NCBI GenBank assembly: GCA_002418265.1
Contig: DIDS01000014.1
Coordinates: 1-64,000 of the forward strand
From: Acidimicrobiia bacterium UBA5794
GTDB lineage: Bacteria; Actinomycetota; Acidimicrobiia; Spongiisociales; UBA5794
DNA length: 64,000 bases
Direction: 5' to 3'
Below the pieces are notes generated by a model. That model searched no databases. It was not told the DNA's origin and saw only the letters and a program-made list of their open reading frames with translations. Positions 18,301 through 27,481 of the stretch are shown one piece after another. Each line of letters starts with the position of its first letter. Position 1 is the first letter of the stretch. The translations under genes and the position numbers were made by a program.

Positions 18301-19224
18301 ATGCCAATGAAGGCCTCGGTCATCACCACCGTGCTCAACGAGATCAAATCGATTGAGGCGTTCGTGAACGCGCTCGATGATCAGACCCGCGCTCCTGATG
18401 AAGTGATCGTGGTCGACGCCGGCTCGACTGACGGAACCGTTGAAGTGATCAAGCGTTGCGCCGCAGATCGCCCATGGCTACGTCTGATCGAAGAACCAGG
18501 GAACCGTTCACACGGCAGAAACACGGCCATCGACGCAGCAACCCATGATGTCATCGCGTGTGCAGACGCGGGTTCGCTCCCAGACCCTTGGTGGCTTGCA
18601 AACCTGCTCAAACCGTTTGACGACGGTGCCGATTGGGTTGCGGGCTTCTACTGGGTTGATGCCGAGTCCGTCGTCGACCGCTGTGCAGGACTGACGATCG
18701 TCTACGTCGAGGAAGAGGTCGACGCAGCCTCGTTCCTGCCATCGGCACGCTCGATGGCGTTCACCAAGAATGCGTGGGAGGCAGCAGGGCGCTTTCCCGA
18801 AGAAGTCGACTTTGGTGAAGACACGTTGTTCGGTGTTCGGATGCGCGAGGTGGGCATAGCCCCAACCCTTGCACTCGATGCCACCGTCGGTTGGCATCCT
18901 CCGCACGGTTTCGGCGGTCTCGCCCGCACAACGTTCCGGTGGGGTCGCGGCGATGCCGCTGCTCGAGTCCGTGGTGCGCGCTACAAGAGAACGATCGGTG
19001 CATTGATCGCCTCCGTGGTGCTTGTGGTCGCCCTCGCTTGGATCAAACCGGTCCTGGCGCTCTTGGGTCTTGCCCCGATGGTTCCCGGCATCTGGAGAAC
19101 GACACGACACAAATACGCCCACGAGGAGCATCCTGCTAAATGGATCCTTCTCCCTGCCTCCCGGGCTGTCGCTACCTCGTCAAACCTCGCCGGCTATGTC
19201 GTCGGCCGGGCGGTCGGCGAATAG
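18301..19224 (+). CDS. GT2 family glycosyltransferase
   Basis: This 307-residue protein has an N-terminal GT2 domain: SVITTVLNEIKSIEAF, VVDAGSTDGT, RNTAIDAA and ACADAGSLPDP (the DXD-equivalent region, about residue 90). A hydrophobic segment around 240-265 and a basic tail suggest membrane association. The start at 18301 is chosen because the domain begins there; the longer reading runs into the previous gene. It lies 22 bases after that gene and 12 bases before the next, consistent with one operon. Confidence 0.85.
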   Translation: MPMKASVITTVLNEIKSIEAFVNALDDQTRAPDEVIVVDAGSTDGTVEVIKRCAADRPWLRLIEEPGNRSHGRNTAIDAATHDVIACADAGSLPDPWWLANLLKPFDDGADWVAGFYWVDAESVVDRCAGLTIVYVEEEVDAASFLPSARSMAFTKNAWEAAGRFPEEVDFGEDTLFGVRMREVGIAPTLALDATVGWHPPHGFGGLARTTFRWGRGDAAARVRGARYKRTIGALIASVVLVVALAWIKPVLALLGLAPMVPGIWRTTRHKYAHEEHPAKWILLPASRAVATSSNLAGYVVGRAVGE

Positions 19225-19236
19225 ACGGACTGATCA

Positions 19237-21885
19237 ATGCACGTTCTCTTTGTCACAACCGAGCTTGCACCCTTCACCCACGGCGGTGCCGGCGTCCTGG
19301 TCGCACGGGTGAGCAAGCTGCTCAAGGCTGGTGGCCATTCCGTCTCGGTCATCCTGATCGCTGACGGAGTTCCCGAACCGGATCCCGGGATGACCGTTGT
19401 TGGGTCCAGCCCTGATGCCGTGGTGCGATCATTCACGGCGGCTGATGCCGTGGGGGAGTTTGTCGCTGACAACGATGTCGATCTCATCGAGATCCAGGAC
19501 TTCGATGGACTCGGCTTCTGGACGCTTGCCGACCGGGGGCGCGCTGGCGTCGAGCACGTACCCATTCAGATACGGTTCCACGGGACTGCAGACTTGATGT
19601 TCGATGCTGTCGGAGTCGAGCCACCCGAGCTTCGGATCATGCGCTCGCTCGAGGTTGGAGTCCTGTCAATGGCCGACCGCGTCGTCGTCCCGAGCGCTGC
19701 CATCGGGGAACTGGTGATCGAGCGATATGCGATCGAACCCGACCGGACGTCGGTCGGGACACCACCGGTTCCCGACACCAACCGTGCGTGGACACCTGGA
19801 CCCGATCCGGTGTTCGTGGCCGCCGGTCGCCTCGGAGAAGTCAAAGGCACCCATGATCTCATAGCTGCGGCGACGCCAGTGCTGCGGACACACCCATCGG
19901 CCAGACTGATCCTGGTTGGTGAGGATGGATGGAGTGCGAGCCAGCATCGGCCGATGAGTGAGTGGCTCACCGACGCGTTGATTGCCGGTGACATCGCATC
20001 CCGAATCTCATTGGCTGGCCGGCTCAACGGTGAAGACTTCACAGAGGCGATGGCTTCGGCGTGGGCGGTCGTGGTACCAAGCCGTTTCGAGAGCTTCCAC
20101 CTCGGGATGCATGAGGCCCGCAGGCTCGGAGTCCCGGTGATCGTGCCTGCCCTCCCTGCATTCGAAGGGACAATCGATGCGTCGACCGGTGGGCTGGTGT
20201 ACGACGGAACGATCGACGGACTCACCCAAGCGATGAACCGGATCGTCGGAGACGTTGCGCTTCGAGATCGACTCGCTGAGGCACCGGCACCACCGTTGGG
20301 TGACCCACTCGCCCCGTACACGGAGAAACCGAAACCGCGTCACCCGAGAGCCCAGGCAGGACTCGGAACAATCGCCGTCAAGGAATACGAGGCGATCGCA
20401 TCGCGAACCGGCACCCCAGCAGTTCCACTCCGCTCGACGGTGTTGACACGGTTCGTCACAGCCACCGCACGAATCCTTCCCGATCCGATCGTGTCGGCCG
20501 CAGCGAAGGTGCTTCCCGCTGGGTGGGTCCAATCGAGTCCGCTCTTTGCCAGGCTGCAACATGCACGGTGGACCGATCTCGCTGCCACCCAGGAGGCTGA
20601 CACCATCAGACCGGTGCACGAGATCTGGGCCAGAGTCGATGCGGGTGAGTTTCCCGATGTCGCTGATCCTCTTGTATCGGTCGTCATCCCCGTCTACAAC
20701 GACGGTGAGTTTCTCGAAGAGGCAATCGCAAGTGTGTTCGGCCAGACAGAGCAGTCGTTTGAGATCGTTGTTGTCAACGACGGTTCGACGGATCGCTCCA
20801 CGTTGACCATCATCGAAAACCTCGCATGGCCCCGCACAACGGTGGTCAACCAGCCGAACCGTGGTCTTGCTGCAGCGCGAAACGCTGGTGTCGCGGTGTC
20901 TCGCGGCAGGTTCATCGTGCCGCTCGATGCTGATGATGCGATTGAGCCCCGGTTCATCGAGGTACAACTCGGGGCGTTGGAGGCGAATCCGACAGCGGCC
21001 TATGCAACCACGTGGACGCGGCTCACCGGCGATGTCGAGGAAATCTGGATTCCCCGTCGCTTCAACAAATACCAGATCCTCCTGTCCAACTCCAACGTCG
21101 GTTGCGTCCTGTTGCGACGCGAAGCGTTCGACGCTGTCGGGGGATACAACGAAACCATGCGTTCCGGCAACGAGGACTGGGATCTATGGGTGAGGCTGAT
21201 GGATGCCGGATACGACATGGTTGAGGTGCCAGAGGTATTGTTTCGATATCGCAAGCACGGCATCACAATGAGCGTTCGAACGGAAGCTCGCTATGAAACC
21301 GCTCGGCTTGAGATGGTGCAGTCCAACCCAGCCCTATTTGCACCCGCGGCAATACGGGACCGCAAGCGGCAGCATTATCCGGCACTGTCAATCGTGGTGC
21401 CCGATGTCGATTTGGTCCCCAACCTCATTGGTCAGACGATCGAGGATGCGGAAGTCCTGGTTGTCGGGTCGATTGAGCGTGATCTTGCGTGGCCCGCGTC
21501 ATCGTTTCCAACGCTCGATGATGCAATCGGTGCCGCAAAGGGCAAGTTTGTGACGATCTGGAACCCATTGACCGAGCCTGATACCAACCTGCTTGGGGAC
21601 ATGACCCGCATGCTGGAGCGTTCGTCGAATGCTGGCGTGGTGACAACATCGTCTGAGACTCCATTGTCCGTTGTTCGTACATGGTCACTCTTCGATCCCG
21701 CTGGCCCTGCCGAAGTGATCAAGTTCGACAGTGACACAGGAGCCGAAGCGGCATTGCACGCGGGTGACCGCCCGGACGACCGGTGGCAAGTACCGACGGA
21801 GATCGGAGGACTTCCCGTCCACCGTCAGCGACCAGAGGAAGAAGGGTTCCTTCCCGACTGGATCGTCACGGGAGCTCTGCCATGA
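19237..21885 (+). CDS. GT4-GT2 bifunctional glycosyltransferase
   Basis: This 882-residue protein joins two different glycosyltransferase folds. Residues 1-380 form a GT4 (GT-B) module (VTTELAPFTHGGAGVLVARVS, VAAGRLGEVKGTHDLI, SRFESFHLGMHEARRLGVPV). Residues from about 478 form a GT2 (GT-A) module (PLVSVVIPVYNDG, VVNDGSTDRS, PLDADDAIEP, NEDWDLWVRLMDAGY). The region after about 710 is unassigned. Such fusions usually add two sugars in turn. Its stop overlaps the next ATG by four bases. Confidence 0.87.
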   Translation: MHVLFVTTELAPFTHGGAGVLVARVSKLLKAGGHSVSVILIADGVPEPDPGMTVVGSSPDAVVRSFTAADAVGEFVADNDVDLIEIQDFDGLGFWTLADRGRAGVEHVPIQIRFHGTADLMFDAVGVEPPELRIMRSLEVGVLSMADRVVVPSAAIGELVIERYAIEPDRTSVGTPPVPDTNRAWTPGPDPVFVAAGRLGEVKGTHDLIAAATPVLRTHPSARLILVGEDGWSASQHRPMSEWLTDALIAGDIASRISLAGRLNGEDFTEAMASAWAVVVPSRFESFHLGMHEARRLGVPVIVPALPAFEGTIDASTGGLVYDGTIDGLTQAMNRIVGDVALRDRLAEAPAPPLGDPLAPYTEKPKPRHPRAQAGLGTIAVKEYEAIASRTGTPAVPLRSTVLTRFVTATARILPDPIVSAAAKVLPAGWVQSSPLFARLQHARWTDLAATQEADTIRPVHEIWARVDAGEFPDVADPLVSVVIPVYNDGEFLEEAIASVFGQTEQSFEIVVVNDGSTDRSTLTIIENLAWPRTTVVNQPNRGLAAARNAGVAVSRGRFIVPLDADDAIEPRFIEVQLGALEANPTAAYATTWTRLTGDVEEIWIPRRFNKYQILLSNSNVGCVLLRREAFDAVGGYNETMRSGNEDWDLWVRLMDAGYDMVEVPEVLFRYRKHGITMSVRTEARYETARLEMVQSNPALFAPAAIRDRKRQHYPALSIVVPDVDLVPNLIGQTIEDAEVLVVGSIERDLAWPASSFPTLDDAIGAAKGKFVTIWNPLTEPDTNLLGDMTRMLERSSNAGVVTTSSETPLSVVRTWSLFDPAGPAEVIKFDSDTGAEAALHAGDRPDDRWQVPTEIGGLPVHRQRPEEEGFLPDWIVTGALP

Positions 21886-23591
21886 GGTCAAGACTGACAT
21901 CCATCAAGCGACGCATCCACCGGTCGACCCCCGACGGGGTGGTCAATGTGTATCGCACCGCCCGTGCCCACGCCCGCAGGCTCGCTGGACGGCCGGGCCC
22001 TGTCACCCGATCCCGTACCAACATCGACATCGTCGCAGGGGCGTCAGATGCCAAACGGTGGTTGCGACGGACACCGCCAACGGTCAGGGTTGTCGATCGG
22101 CAGGACGCCCCCCCGGCAATCCGTGATGACGTCGCACGGTTCGGTAACACCGACTCCATCGACTCCGAAGCTGGCTGGATCGGGTGGGAGGAAACCGCTG
22201 CGGTCGTATCGGCAGATGTTCACCTTCCCAAGCAGGTCGAAACAGATGAGACACCGCGCTTGACACCGACGGGTCTCATCGTTTCATCCGATACTGCCGA
22301 CGCGCTTTCGCTTGGTTCCGGCAACGACATATCCACCGCAGATGCCCTCAACCGCATCGTCAATGCCGGATACCGGATCCGCGTGGTACCGAACGAACCG
22401 TACCGGGCCGCTCAGCAGACAGGCTCGCCGATCGGAATACATCCTGTGGTTGTCTTCGCTGCTGTCCCGATGCATGACGTCGGCGGCGGGAGCCGTGGCA
22501 CGCAGATCGCCCTGGAACTTGTGCGACGTGGTCACCATGTGACGTACGTCAACCGGTACGAATCCCATGAGGCTGTTGATCTTGGGCTGCGGTTCATTCA
22601 CCCGAGGTTGGAGCAGGTTTCCCTTGACCGCTTCGATGCGGGGATGCATGCGGATCGGACAACGGATCCGGGACTGGTCATCGTTGAGCTACCCGACCCT
22701 ACGCTCAGCAAGCCGATCGCGACGCTGGTCGCTCGCCGCTGGCTCATGGTGTTCGACCTCATCGATGATTGGAGTGATCCATCCCTTGGCGGCTCGTGGT
22801 ACTCCGCTGGTTTCGAAAAGGATCTGATCGTCTCAGCAACCGCGGTTTCGGCGTCCGCCCCCGACCTCCTCAAACGGTTCAAGGCAGTCGGTCGGAACGA
22901 CGGTGTACTGGTTCCCAATGCCGTCAACGAGACGGTCTTCGAAGCAGAAGATGTGGTTCGTCCCGATGATCTCCCGGCCGGTCCCATCATCGGGTATCAC
23001 GGCTCGCTGTATGGCAATTGGATCGACTGGGAGGCGATCATCCGGATAGCCAACCGGTTCACGGGTCACTCGGTCGTGCTGATCGGCGAAGGGCGCGGTG
23101 TCCCCAAAGGATTGCCCAGCAACGTGCATCTCCTTGGCATGAGACCTCAAGGTGACCTTCCGGCGTATGTCACCCACTTCGACGTTGCAATCGTGCCGTT
23201 CGTTGTGTCAGACACGACCCATGCGGTTTCCCCGCTGAAGGTCTACGAATACCTGGCCTGCGGCGTCCCGGTGGCCGCCCCTCCCCTGCGATCGCTTGTC
23301 GACTTGGTCGGGGTCCACACCGACGTCGACCTCGTGACCGCCGTCCAACATGCCTCAGCCGCTGAGCGTCCGAATCGTCAGGATACGCTTCGTGAACATT
23401 CCTGGACCCGTCGGATGGTTGAACTGCTTCCTCATGTTGGATGGTCCCTCGACACCGACATCGACGACCGGGCGGATATCGCCTACCGACCAGTCGTTGT
23501 CTATCGACCCAAGGATCGGCACATAGCGGGATTGGATCTGGAGAGGGAGAAACGACCAGAATCGGTCAAGGAGGATCCGCCGGTCGCGTGA
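21882..23591 (+). CDS. GT-B glycosyltransferase with extended N-terminus
   Basis: This 569-residue protein starts at the ATG that overlaps the previous stop (ATGA). The first 190 residues are basic and not recognised. The GT-B part follows: GGGSRGTQIALELVRRGH, VPNAVNETVF, IIGYHGSLYGNWID, LIGEGRG and the donor region SPLKVYEYLACGVPVAAP. It ends the plus-strand glycosyltransferase run. Its last 26 bases overlap the 3' end of the convergent HNH gene. Confidence 0.82.
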   Translation: MRSRLTSIKRRIHRSTPDGVVNVYRTARAHARRLAGRPGPVTRSRTNIDIVAGASDAKRWLRRTPPTVRVVDRQDAPPAIRDDVARFGNTDSIDSEAGWIGWEETAAVVSADVHLPKQVETDETPRLTPTGLIVSSDTADALSLGSGNDISTADALNRIVNAGYRIRVVPNEPYRAAQQTGSPIGIHPVVVFAAVPMHDVGGGSRGTQIALELVRRGHHVTYVNRYESHEAVDLGLRFIHPRLEQVSLDRFDAGMHADRTTDPGLVIVELPDPTLSKPIATLVARRWLMVFDLIDDWSDPSLGGSWYSAGFEKDLIVSATAVSASAPDLLKRFKAVGRNDGVLVPNAVNETVFEAEDVVRPDDLPAGPIIGYHGSLYGNWIDWEAIIRIANRFTGHSVVLIGEGRGVPKGLPSNVHLLGMRPQGDLPAYVTHFDVAIVPFVVSDTTHAVSPLKVYEYLACGVPVAAPPLRSLVDLVGVHTDVDLVTAVQHASAAERPNRQDTLREHSWTRRMVELLPHVGWSLDTDIDDRADIAYRPVVVYRPKDRHIAGLDLEREKRPESVKEDPPVA

Positions 23592-24891
23592 CGACGCGAC
23601 CGCATTTGGTGATCCATGTGTGTGTACCGTCCGGTTCACGGACGTATCCCCATCCGTCGCGGTGTTTGATTCGGTGGTCATGTCGACAGAGTGGGGCAAG
23701 GTTCTCTTCGCATGTCTCGTGGGTGTCGGCCCATGCCCGGATGTGATCAAGGTCACATTGTCCGGGCGGCATCCGACACCCGGGAAACACGCACGACGAC
23801 ACGGATGCCTGAACGGCCCGTTTCTGGGATGCCGACGGCCTCCTCCTCGTGATACCGGTCACCAAAGGGACATTGGTTTCGGTGTCGGTGATCGTGAACA
23901 CCCACTGACCGTCAACATTGTCGAGCGCAACCTGTCGGGCAATGTCTGCAATCACAGGTCCGTAGCCTGCGAGCTCCCCGGGATGCAAAGTGAGCTCGGC
24001 GAGTGTGTCGAGATCAACACGGATGTCGACACGCCCCCGTGCATCGCGTCGATCATGCTTGGTGCTGGTAGCACGACTCGTGTCGTCGGTGTCGTCACCC
24101 ACGCTGGTAAAAGACTGCCTGTCGAGAAGGAGATCGAGGACGATGTCGGCTCTCAGCTGGTCCATCGTACGGGTCTCATCCTTGGTCTTGAGGCCGAGTG
24201 CGATGGTGTTGATTCGCCTCATGGCCTCCGCCATCTTGTTCGGGGCCATATCGAAAGCGTGTAGGTTGGCGGTGCCCTTCACGGTGGGTTCGATCACCAC
24301 GCGGCGGTCCGAAATCGCCACCTCGTACTCGTCGTGTGCGGTGGCTGGATCCACCTCGATCGATAGTTTCTTGATGCGAGCCATGATCTGAGAGGTCGTC
24401 AGGTTCGGTGCCGCTTCTGCAATGCGTTCCACGACCGATTGGGCCGCAGCGGTTGAAAGGTGGACCGTTGCATGGTCAATGGCCTTGGCACGGCGAACAT
24501 CAATCAAACCCTGACGCAGCATGTCGGCAACCTGTGGGAGCCGTGTTGCGAGTTGTACCGAAAAGGCAAACTCAGTATCGGCCGCCCGACGGGTGAGGCG
24601 CAACGCCGCACGCACTTCAGCAGTCGCCCCGTAGATCGCATCCTCGCGATCGGTCTCTTCGGACCGCTGATAGGCGTCCGCAATCGAACCCATGGCGTCG
24701 TACATCTGCGCCATGTAGTACGAAGCCATCCGCTGGTAGGCCTCAAGAACCATGACCCTGTCGTGACCGGAGAGGGTTTCCAAATCGACCTGTGAGAGGG
24801 CAGCGGCCAGGAATATCCCCGGTTCCATGATGTCGATCACAGGATCAAGGATCCGTGCATCGAAGTCGATCGGTGTGGTTGAAGCGAACAT
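23566..24891 (-). CDS. DUF222 / HNH endonuclease domain protein (13E12 family)
   Basis: This 441-residue protein has an N-terminal DUF222 domain (about 20-300) and a C-terminal HNH nuclease motif: CVFPGC, a DLDHIRAW histidine and NLAPLCRHDHRIKH. The start at 24891 is strongly indicated: a TTGACA/TATGAT promoter places the transcript start one base or so before this ATG. The ATG four codons upstream lies inside the -10 box. A perfect LexA-type palindrome covers the start codon, so the gene is probably SOS-induced. 13E12 proteins are a multicopy actinobacterial family of unclear role, some of which belong to the mycobacterial SOS regulon. The 3' end overlaps the convergent glycosyltransferase gene. 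Confidence 0.88.
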   Translation of the reverse strand: MFASTTPIDFDARILDPVIDIMEPGIFLAAALSQVDLETLSGHDRVMVLEAYQRMASYYMAQMYDAMGSIADAYQRSEETDREDAIYGATAEVRAALRLTRRAADTEFAFSVQLATRLPQVADMLRQGLIDVRRAKAIDHATVHLSTAAAQSVVERIAEAAPNLTTSQIMARIKKLSIEVDPATAHDEYEVAISDRRVVIEPTVKGTANLHAFDMAPNKMAEAMRRINTIALGLKTKDETRTMDQLRADIVLDLLLDRQSFTSVGDDTDDTSRATSTKHDRRDARGRVDIRVDLDTLAELTLHPGELAGYGPVIADIARQVALDNVDGQWVFTITDTETNVPLVTGITRRRPSASQKRAVQASVSSCVFPGCRMPPGQCDLDHIRAWADTHETCEENLAPLCRHDHRIKHRDGWGYVREPDGTHTWITKCGRVVTRPADPP

Positions 24892-24898
24892 ATGTTCG
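24885..24898. promoter_or_regulatory. LexA-type SOS box over the HNH gene start
   Basis: CGAACATATGTTCG is a perfect 14-bp palindrome that fits both the Gram-positive LexA consensus CGAACRNRYGTTYG and, with the following A, the mycobacterial CGAAC-N4-GTTCGA form. It begins just downstream of the -10 box and includes the ATG at 24891-24889, so bound LexA would block both initiation and the transcript start. Confidence 0.8.
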
Positions 24899-24926
24899 AT
24901 CATATCTAATAGAAATCATTTGTCAA
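24899..24926 (-). promoter_or_regulatory. Sigma-70-type promoter of the HNH gene
   Basis: On the minus strand TTGACA (24926-24921) and TATGAT (24904-24899) are separated by 16 bases. Both are near consensus. The predicted start point is about 24892, one base before the ATG, so the mRNA should be leaderless or nearly so. Confidence 0.8.
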
Positions 24927-25028
24927 GAGTTGCATCGTGCTACAACGAAGTATCGACATCTATCAGTGGCCATTGAGCTCGACCGAGGAGGAACTCTGGC
25001 GGTAAGCCCACGGGGCTGCAATCCTTGA

Positions 25029-26411
25029 ATGATGAAGCATCGACGTGACACATTCAGGGCCGCCGTCATCGTCGCCGCGCTCGCTGCCTCACTCCTTGCC
25101 TCGATTCCCACCGCCATGGCCGTTGACCCGCCCATCGAGCCGCTCCCACCGGGAGGCACGTTCGCCGACGACAATTTGATTCCCCAGGAGGGATACATCG
25201 AAGCGATCGCCTCCGTCGGTGTCACAAAGGGCTGCGTCTCGGGCGAGGTAGAACTGTTCTGCCCCGATCGTGCGGTCACGAGAGCAGAGATGGCTGCCTT
25301 CATCGTTCGTGCCCTCGACATCCCTGCAGTCACGACCAACACCTTCACGGATACCGCCACGTCGGTCCATGTGTGGGACATCGCTGCACTCCATGCCAAG
25401 GGGATCACCAAGGGCTGCAACCCCCCGTTGGCTGATCAGTTCTGCCCGGAAAGGACCGTGACGCGGGGCCAGATGGCGGCGTTCATCTCCCGTGCATTCG
25501 ACTTGACGGGTGATGTGGACCGGGCACGGTTCACTGACGACGATGATTCACTGTTCGAACTCGAAATCTCGCGGGCGGCTGCAGCGGGGATCGCGGTGGG
25601 ATGCGACGTCGATCGGTACTGTCCACACGAGCCCATGTTGCGCAAGGACATGGCGGTCTTCCTCGCAAATGCGATGGGTATTGCACCATTTGAGGTGCCA
25701 CCCCCGCCACCGGTCAAGGTCCTCGGAGAATTCACGACGTACTACGACGCCTGCACGAACTGCCGCGTGACGAACATCCACCTGATCGGAGAGGCAGTCA
25801 ACGGCACCGTGGTCCAGCCGGGGCAGATCTTCTCCGTCAACGACACGGTCGGGCCACGCACGGAGGCGAAGGGCTACGTGCGGGCAGGAGCGATCATCGG
25901 TGGCGCCGTCGTGTGCTGTGACCATCCGGCAAACGTCGGCGGCGGGACAAGCCAATTTGCCACCACGCTGTACAACGCGGTGTTCTTCTCGGGGCTTGAG
26001 GACATCTACCATCGCCCCCATTCGCTGTATTTCTCACGGTACCCGATGGGTCGGGAGGCAACGCTTGGATACACGTCACCCGATCTCCAGTTCCGAAACA
26101 ACACCCGCTACCCCGTGACAATCGAGGTCACCTACGACAACACCTCCATCACCGTGCGGATAATGGGCACGTCAGACGTTGCGAGCGTCAAGGCGAACCA
26201 GATCGGATCGGCCACGTCGAATGGTGGGGGCACCGTGACGATTCAACGCACCGTGACCTATCTCGACGGCCGCACCGACTTTCGTCAGTGGACGCACACC
26301 TACAACGCCAAGAAGTCGAATCCGGACCCGGATCCTCAACCGCCGCCTCCTCCCCCACCGCCACCCGATCCGTGCGCCTCCGTTCGCGGACTGATCGCCG
26401 CGGTATGCTGA
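25029..26411 (+). CDS. SLH-domain protein with VanW domain
   Basis: This 460-residue protein has a signal peptide (1-31) and three SLH modules (about 44-96, 105-158, 167-217). Each module carries a Cys pair before its TR motif (C69/C78, C130/C139, C192/C198). A proline linker leads to a VanW domain (about 230-350) with its VGGGTSQFATTLYNA hallmark, then a beta-rich segment and a proline-rich tail ending in Cys. VanW proteins are surface proteins of unclear function, named from vancomycin-resistance clusters. The SLH modules suggest attachment to the same pyruvylated polymer as the SLH protein at 5297. The first of two adjacent ATGs is used. Confidence 0.88.
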   Translation: MMKHRRDTFRAAVIVAALAASLLASIPTAMAVDPPIEPLPPGGTFADDNLIPQEGYIEAIASVGVTKGCVSGEVELFCPDRAVTRAEMAAFIVRALDIPAVTTNTFTDTATSVHVWDIAALHAKGITKGCNPPLADQFCPERTVTRGQMAAFISRAFDLTGDVDRARFTDDDDSLFELEISRAAAAGIAVGCDVDRYCPHEPMLRKDMAVFLANAMGIAPFEVPPPPPVKVLGEFTTYYDACTNCRVTNIHLIGEAVNGTVVQPGQIFSVNDTVGPRTEAKGYVRAGAIIGGAVVCCDHPANVGGGTSQFATTLYNAVFFSGLEDIYHRPHSLYFSRYPMGREATLGYTSPDLQFRNNTRYPVTIEVTYDNTSITVRIMGTSDVASVKANQIGSATSNGGGTVTIQRTVTYLDGRTDFRQWTHTYNAKKSNPDPDPQPPPPPPPPPDPCASVRGLIAAVC

Positions 26412-26450
26412 CCGTCGATTTCTGAGCACATCACCACGACGAGGAGCACC

Positions 26451-26846
26451 GTGCCAAGCGTCTTCACCCTCATTCTCAAAGGCGACCTCCCTGGCCATTT
26501 CGTCTATCGAGACGACGCGTGCGCTGCCTTCATGTCCATCGCACCGTTGAAGCCGGGACACACGCTCGTCGTTCCGGTCACCGAGGTCGATCATTGGCCC
26601 GATCTCGACGAGAAAACCCTCACACACCTCACTCGGATCAGCCAGAAGATTGCCAGGGCAATCGACGCTGCGTTCTCGCCGGTAAAGGTGGCCATGATGG
26701 TGGTCGGTCTTGAGGTGCCACACGTGCACGTCCACCTTGTCCCGATCGAGTCTGAATCAGACGTGAATTTCGCCAACGCCACACCGGCAACCAGCGAGGA
26801 GCTCGCCGCGGCTGCAAGCCTGATCCGCTCGCATCTCAACGAGTAG
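26451..26846 (+). CDS. HIT family protein
   Basis: This 131-residue protein is a histidine-triad nucleotide hydrolase/transferase. The triad motif HVHVHLVP lies near residue 88, and the N-terminal part (FTLILKGDLPGHFVYRDD) and PGHTLVVP match the HINT branch. Such enzymes split phosphoramidates of adenylates. It starts with GTG at 26451 after GAGGAGCACC and sits 39 bases after the SLH-VanW gene and nine bases before the SRPBCC gene. Confidence 0.9.
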   Translation: MPSVFTLILKGDLPGHFVYRDDACAAFMSIAPLKPGHTLVVPVTEVDHWPDLDEKTLTHLTRISQKIARAIDAAFSPVKVAMMVVGLEVPHVHVHLVPIESESDVNFANATPATSEELAAAASLIRSHLNE

Positions 26847-26855
26847 GGTCTCGTC

Positions 26856-27311
26856 ATGCCGTCCATGTCGATCTCCCACTCCGTTCCGCTCAACGTCTCA
26901 ATCGACGATGCGTGGGCGAAACTCCAATCGGAACAAACCTGGGCCGGCATCGGTCCGATCTCATCGGTCTCGAATCCGAAGCACTCTGAAGATGGAATGC
27001 TCGAAGCGTTCGAATGGGATGCCAACGTGGGAGGCAAGGTCTATCACGGAACAGCAAAGACGATCGAAGCAACCGCGCCAACCCGATTCGTTCTCGATAT
27101 GGATACGTCTGAAATCGTCGGCCACGTCACGACAGTCCTCACGGAGACCGGAGATACCTGTGATGTGACGGTATCAATGGATCTCACAACCAAGGGCATG
27201 TTGTCGGCCATGTTTTTTCCCGCCATCAAGGGTGCCCTCAACAGCGGCTTCCCCCAACAAGTCGAAGACCTCGCGGCAACGTTCTCGCTCGAGCCCGGAA
27301 CAGGCTCTTGA
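26856..27311 (+). CDS. SRPBCC-superfamily protein (intact copy)
   Basis: This 151-residue protein has the START/Bet v1-like (SRPBCC, polyketide-cyclase or CoxG-like) pattern: an N-terminal strand SISHSVPLNVSIDDAWAKL, a central beta sheet and a C-terminal helix LNSGFPQQVEDLAATF. These proteins bind hydrophobic ligands, but the ligand cannot be named. A broken second copy lies at 28891-29337. It follows the HIT gene by nine bases and probably shares its transcript. Confidence 0.8.
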   Translation: MPSMSISHSVPLNVSIDDAWAKLQSEQTWAGIGPISSVSNPKHSEDGMLEAFEWDANVGGKVYHGTAKTIEATAPTRFVLDMDTSEIVGHVTTVLTETGDTCDVTVSMDLTTKGMLSAMFFPAIKGALNSGFPQQVEDLAATFSLEPGTGS

Positions 27312-27481
27312 GCTCCTGATTCATCACCCCAAGTCCGACCGTAACGTTCGCCAGCATGGCCTCGACACGAACGACAGAACCCTACGACACCCGGATTATC
27401 GTCGATGTGTTTACAGACGACGGCGACTCGAATGTCGGCGGTTCTGCTCAGGGCCGACGTCGCCACCTTGGAAACCTCACA

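Noticed and set aside
24892..24903. ATG at 24903 as the HNH gene start
   Set aside because: It lies inside the -10 box and upstream of the predicted transcript start.
24927..25028. Riboswitch upstream of the SLH-VanW gene
   Set aside because: A small AGCCC-ACG-GGGCT hairpin is present, but no known riboswitch core could be matched.
27312..27481. Small gene after the intact SRPBCC copy
   Set aside because: A frame from 27356 has about 30 coding-like residues but then runs antisense through the GT87-like gene; no family match.
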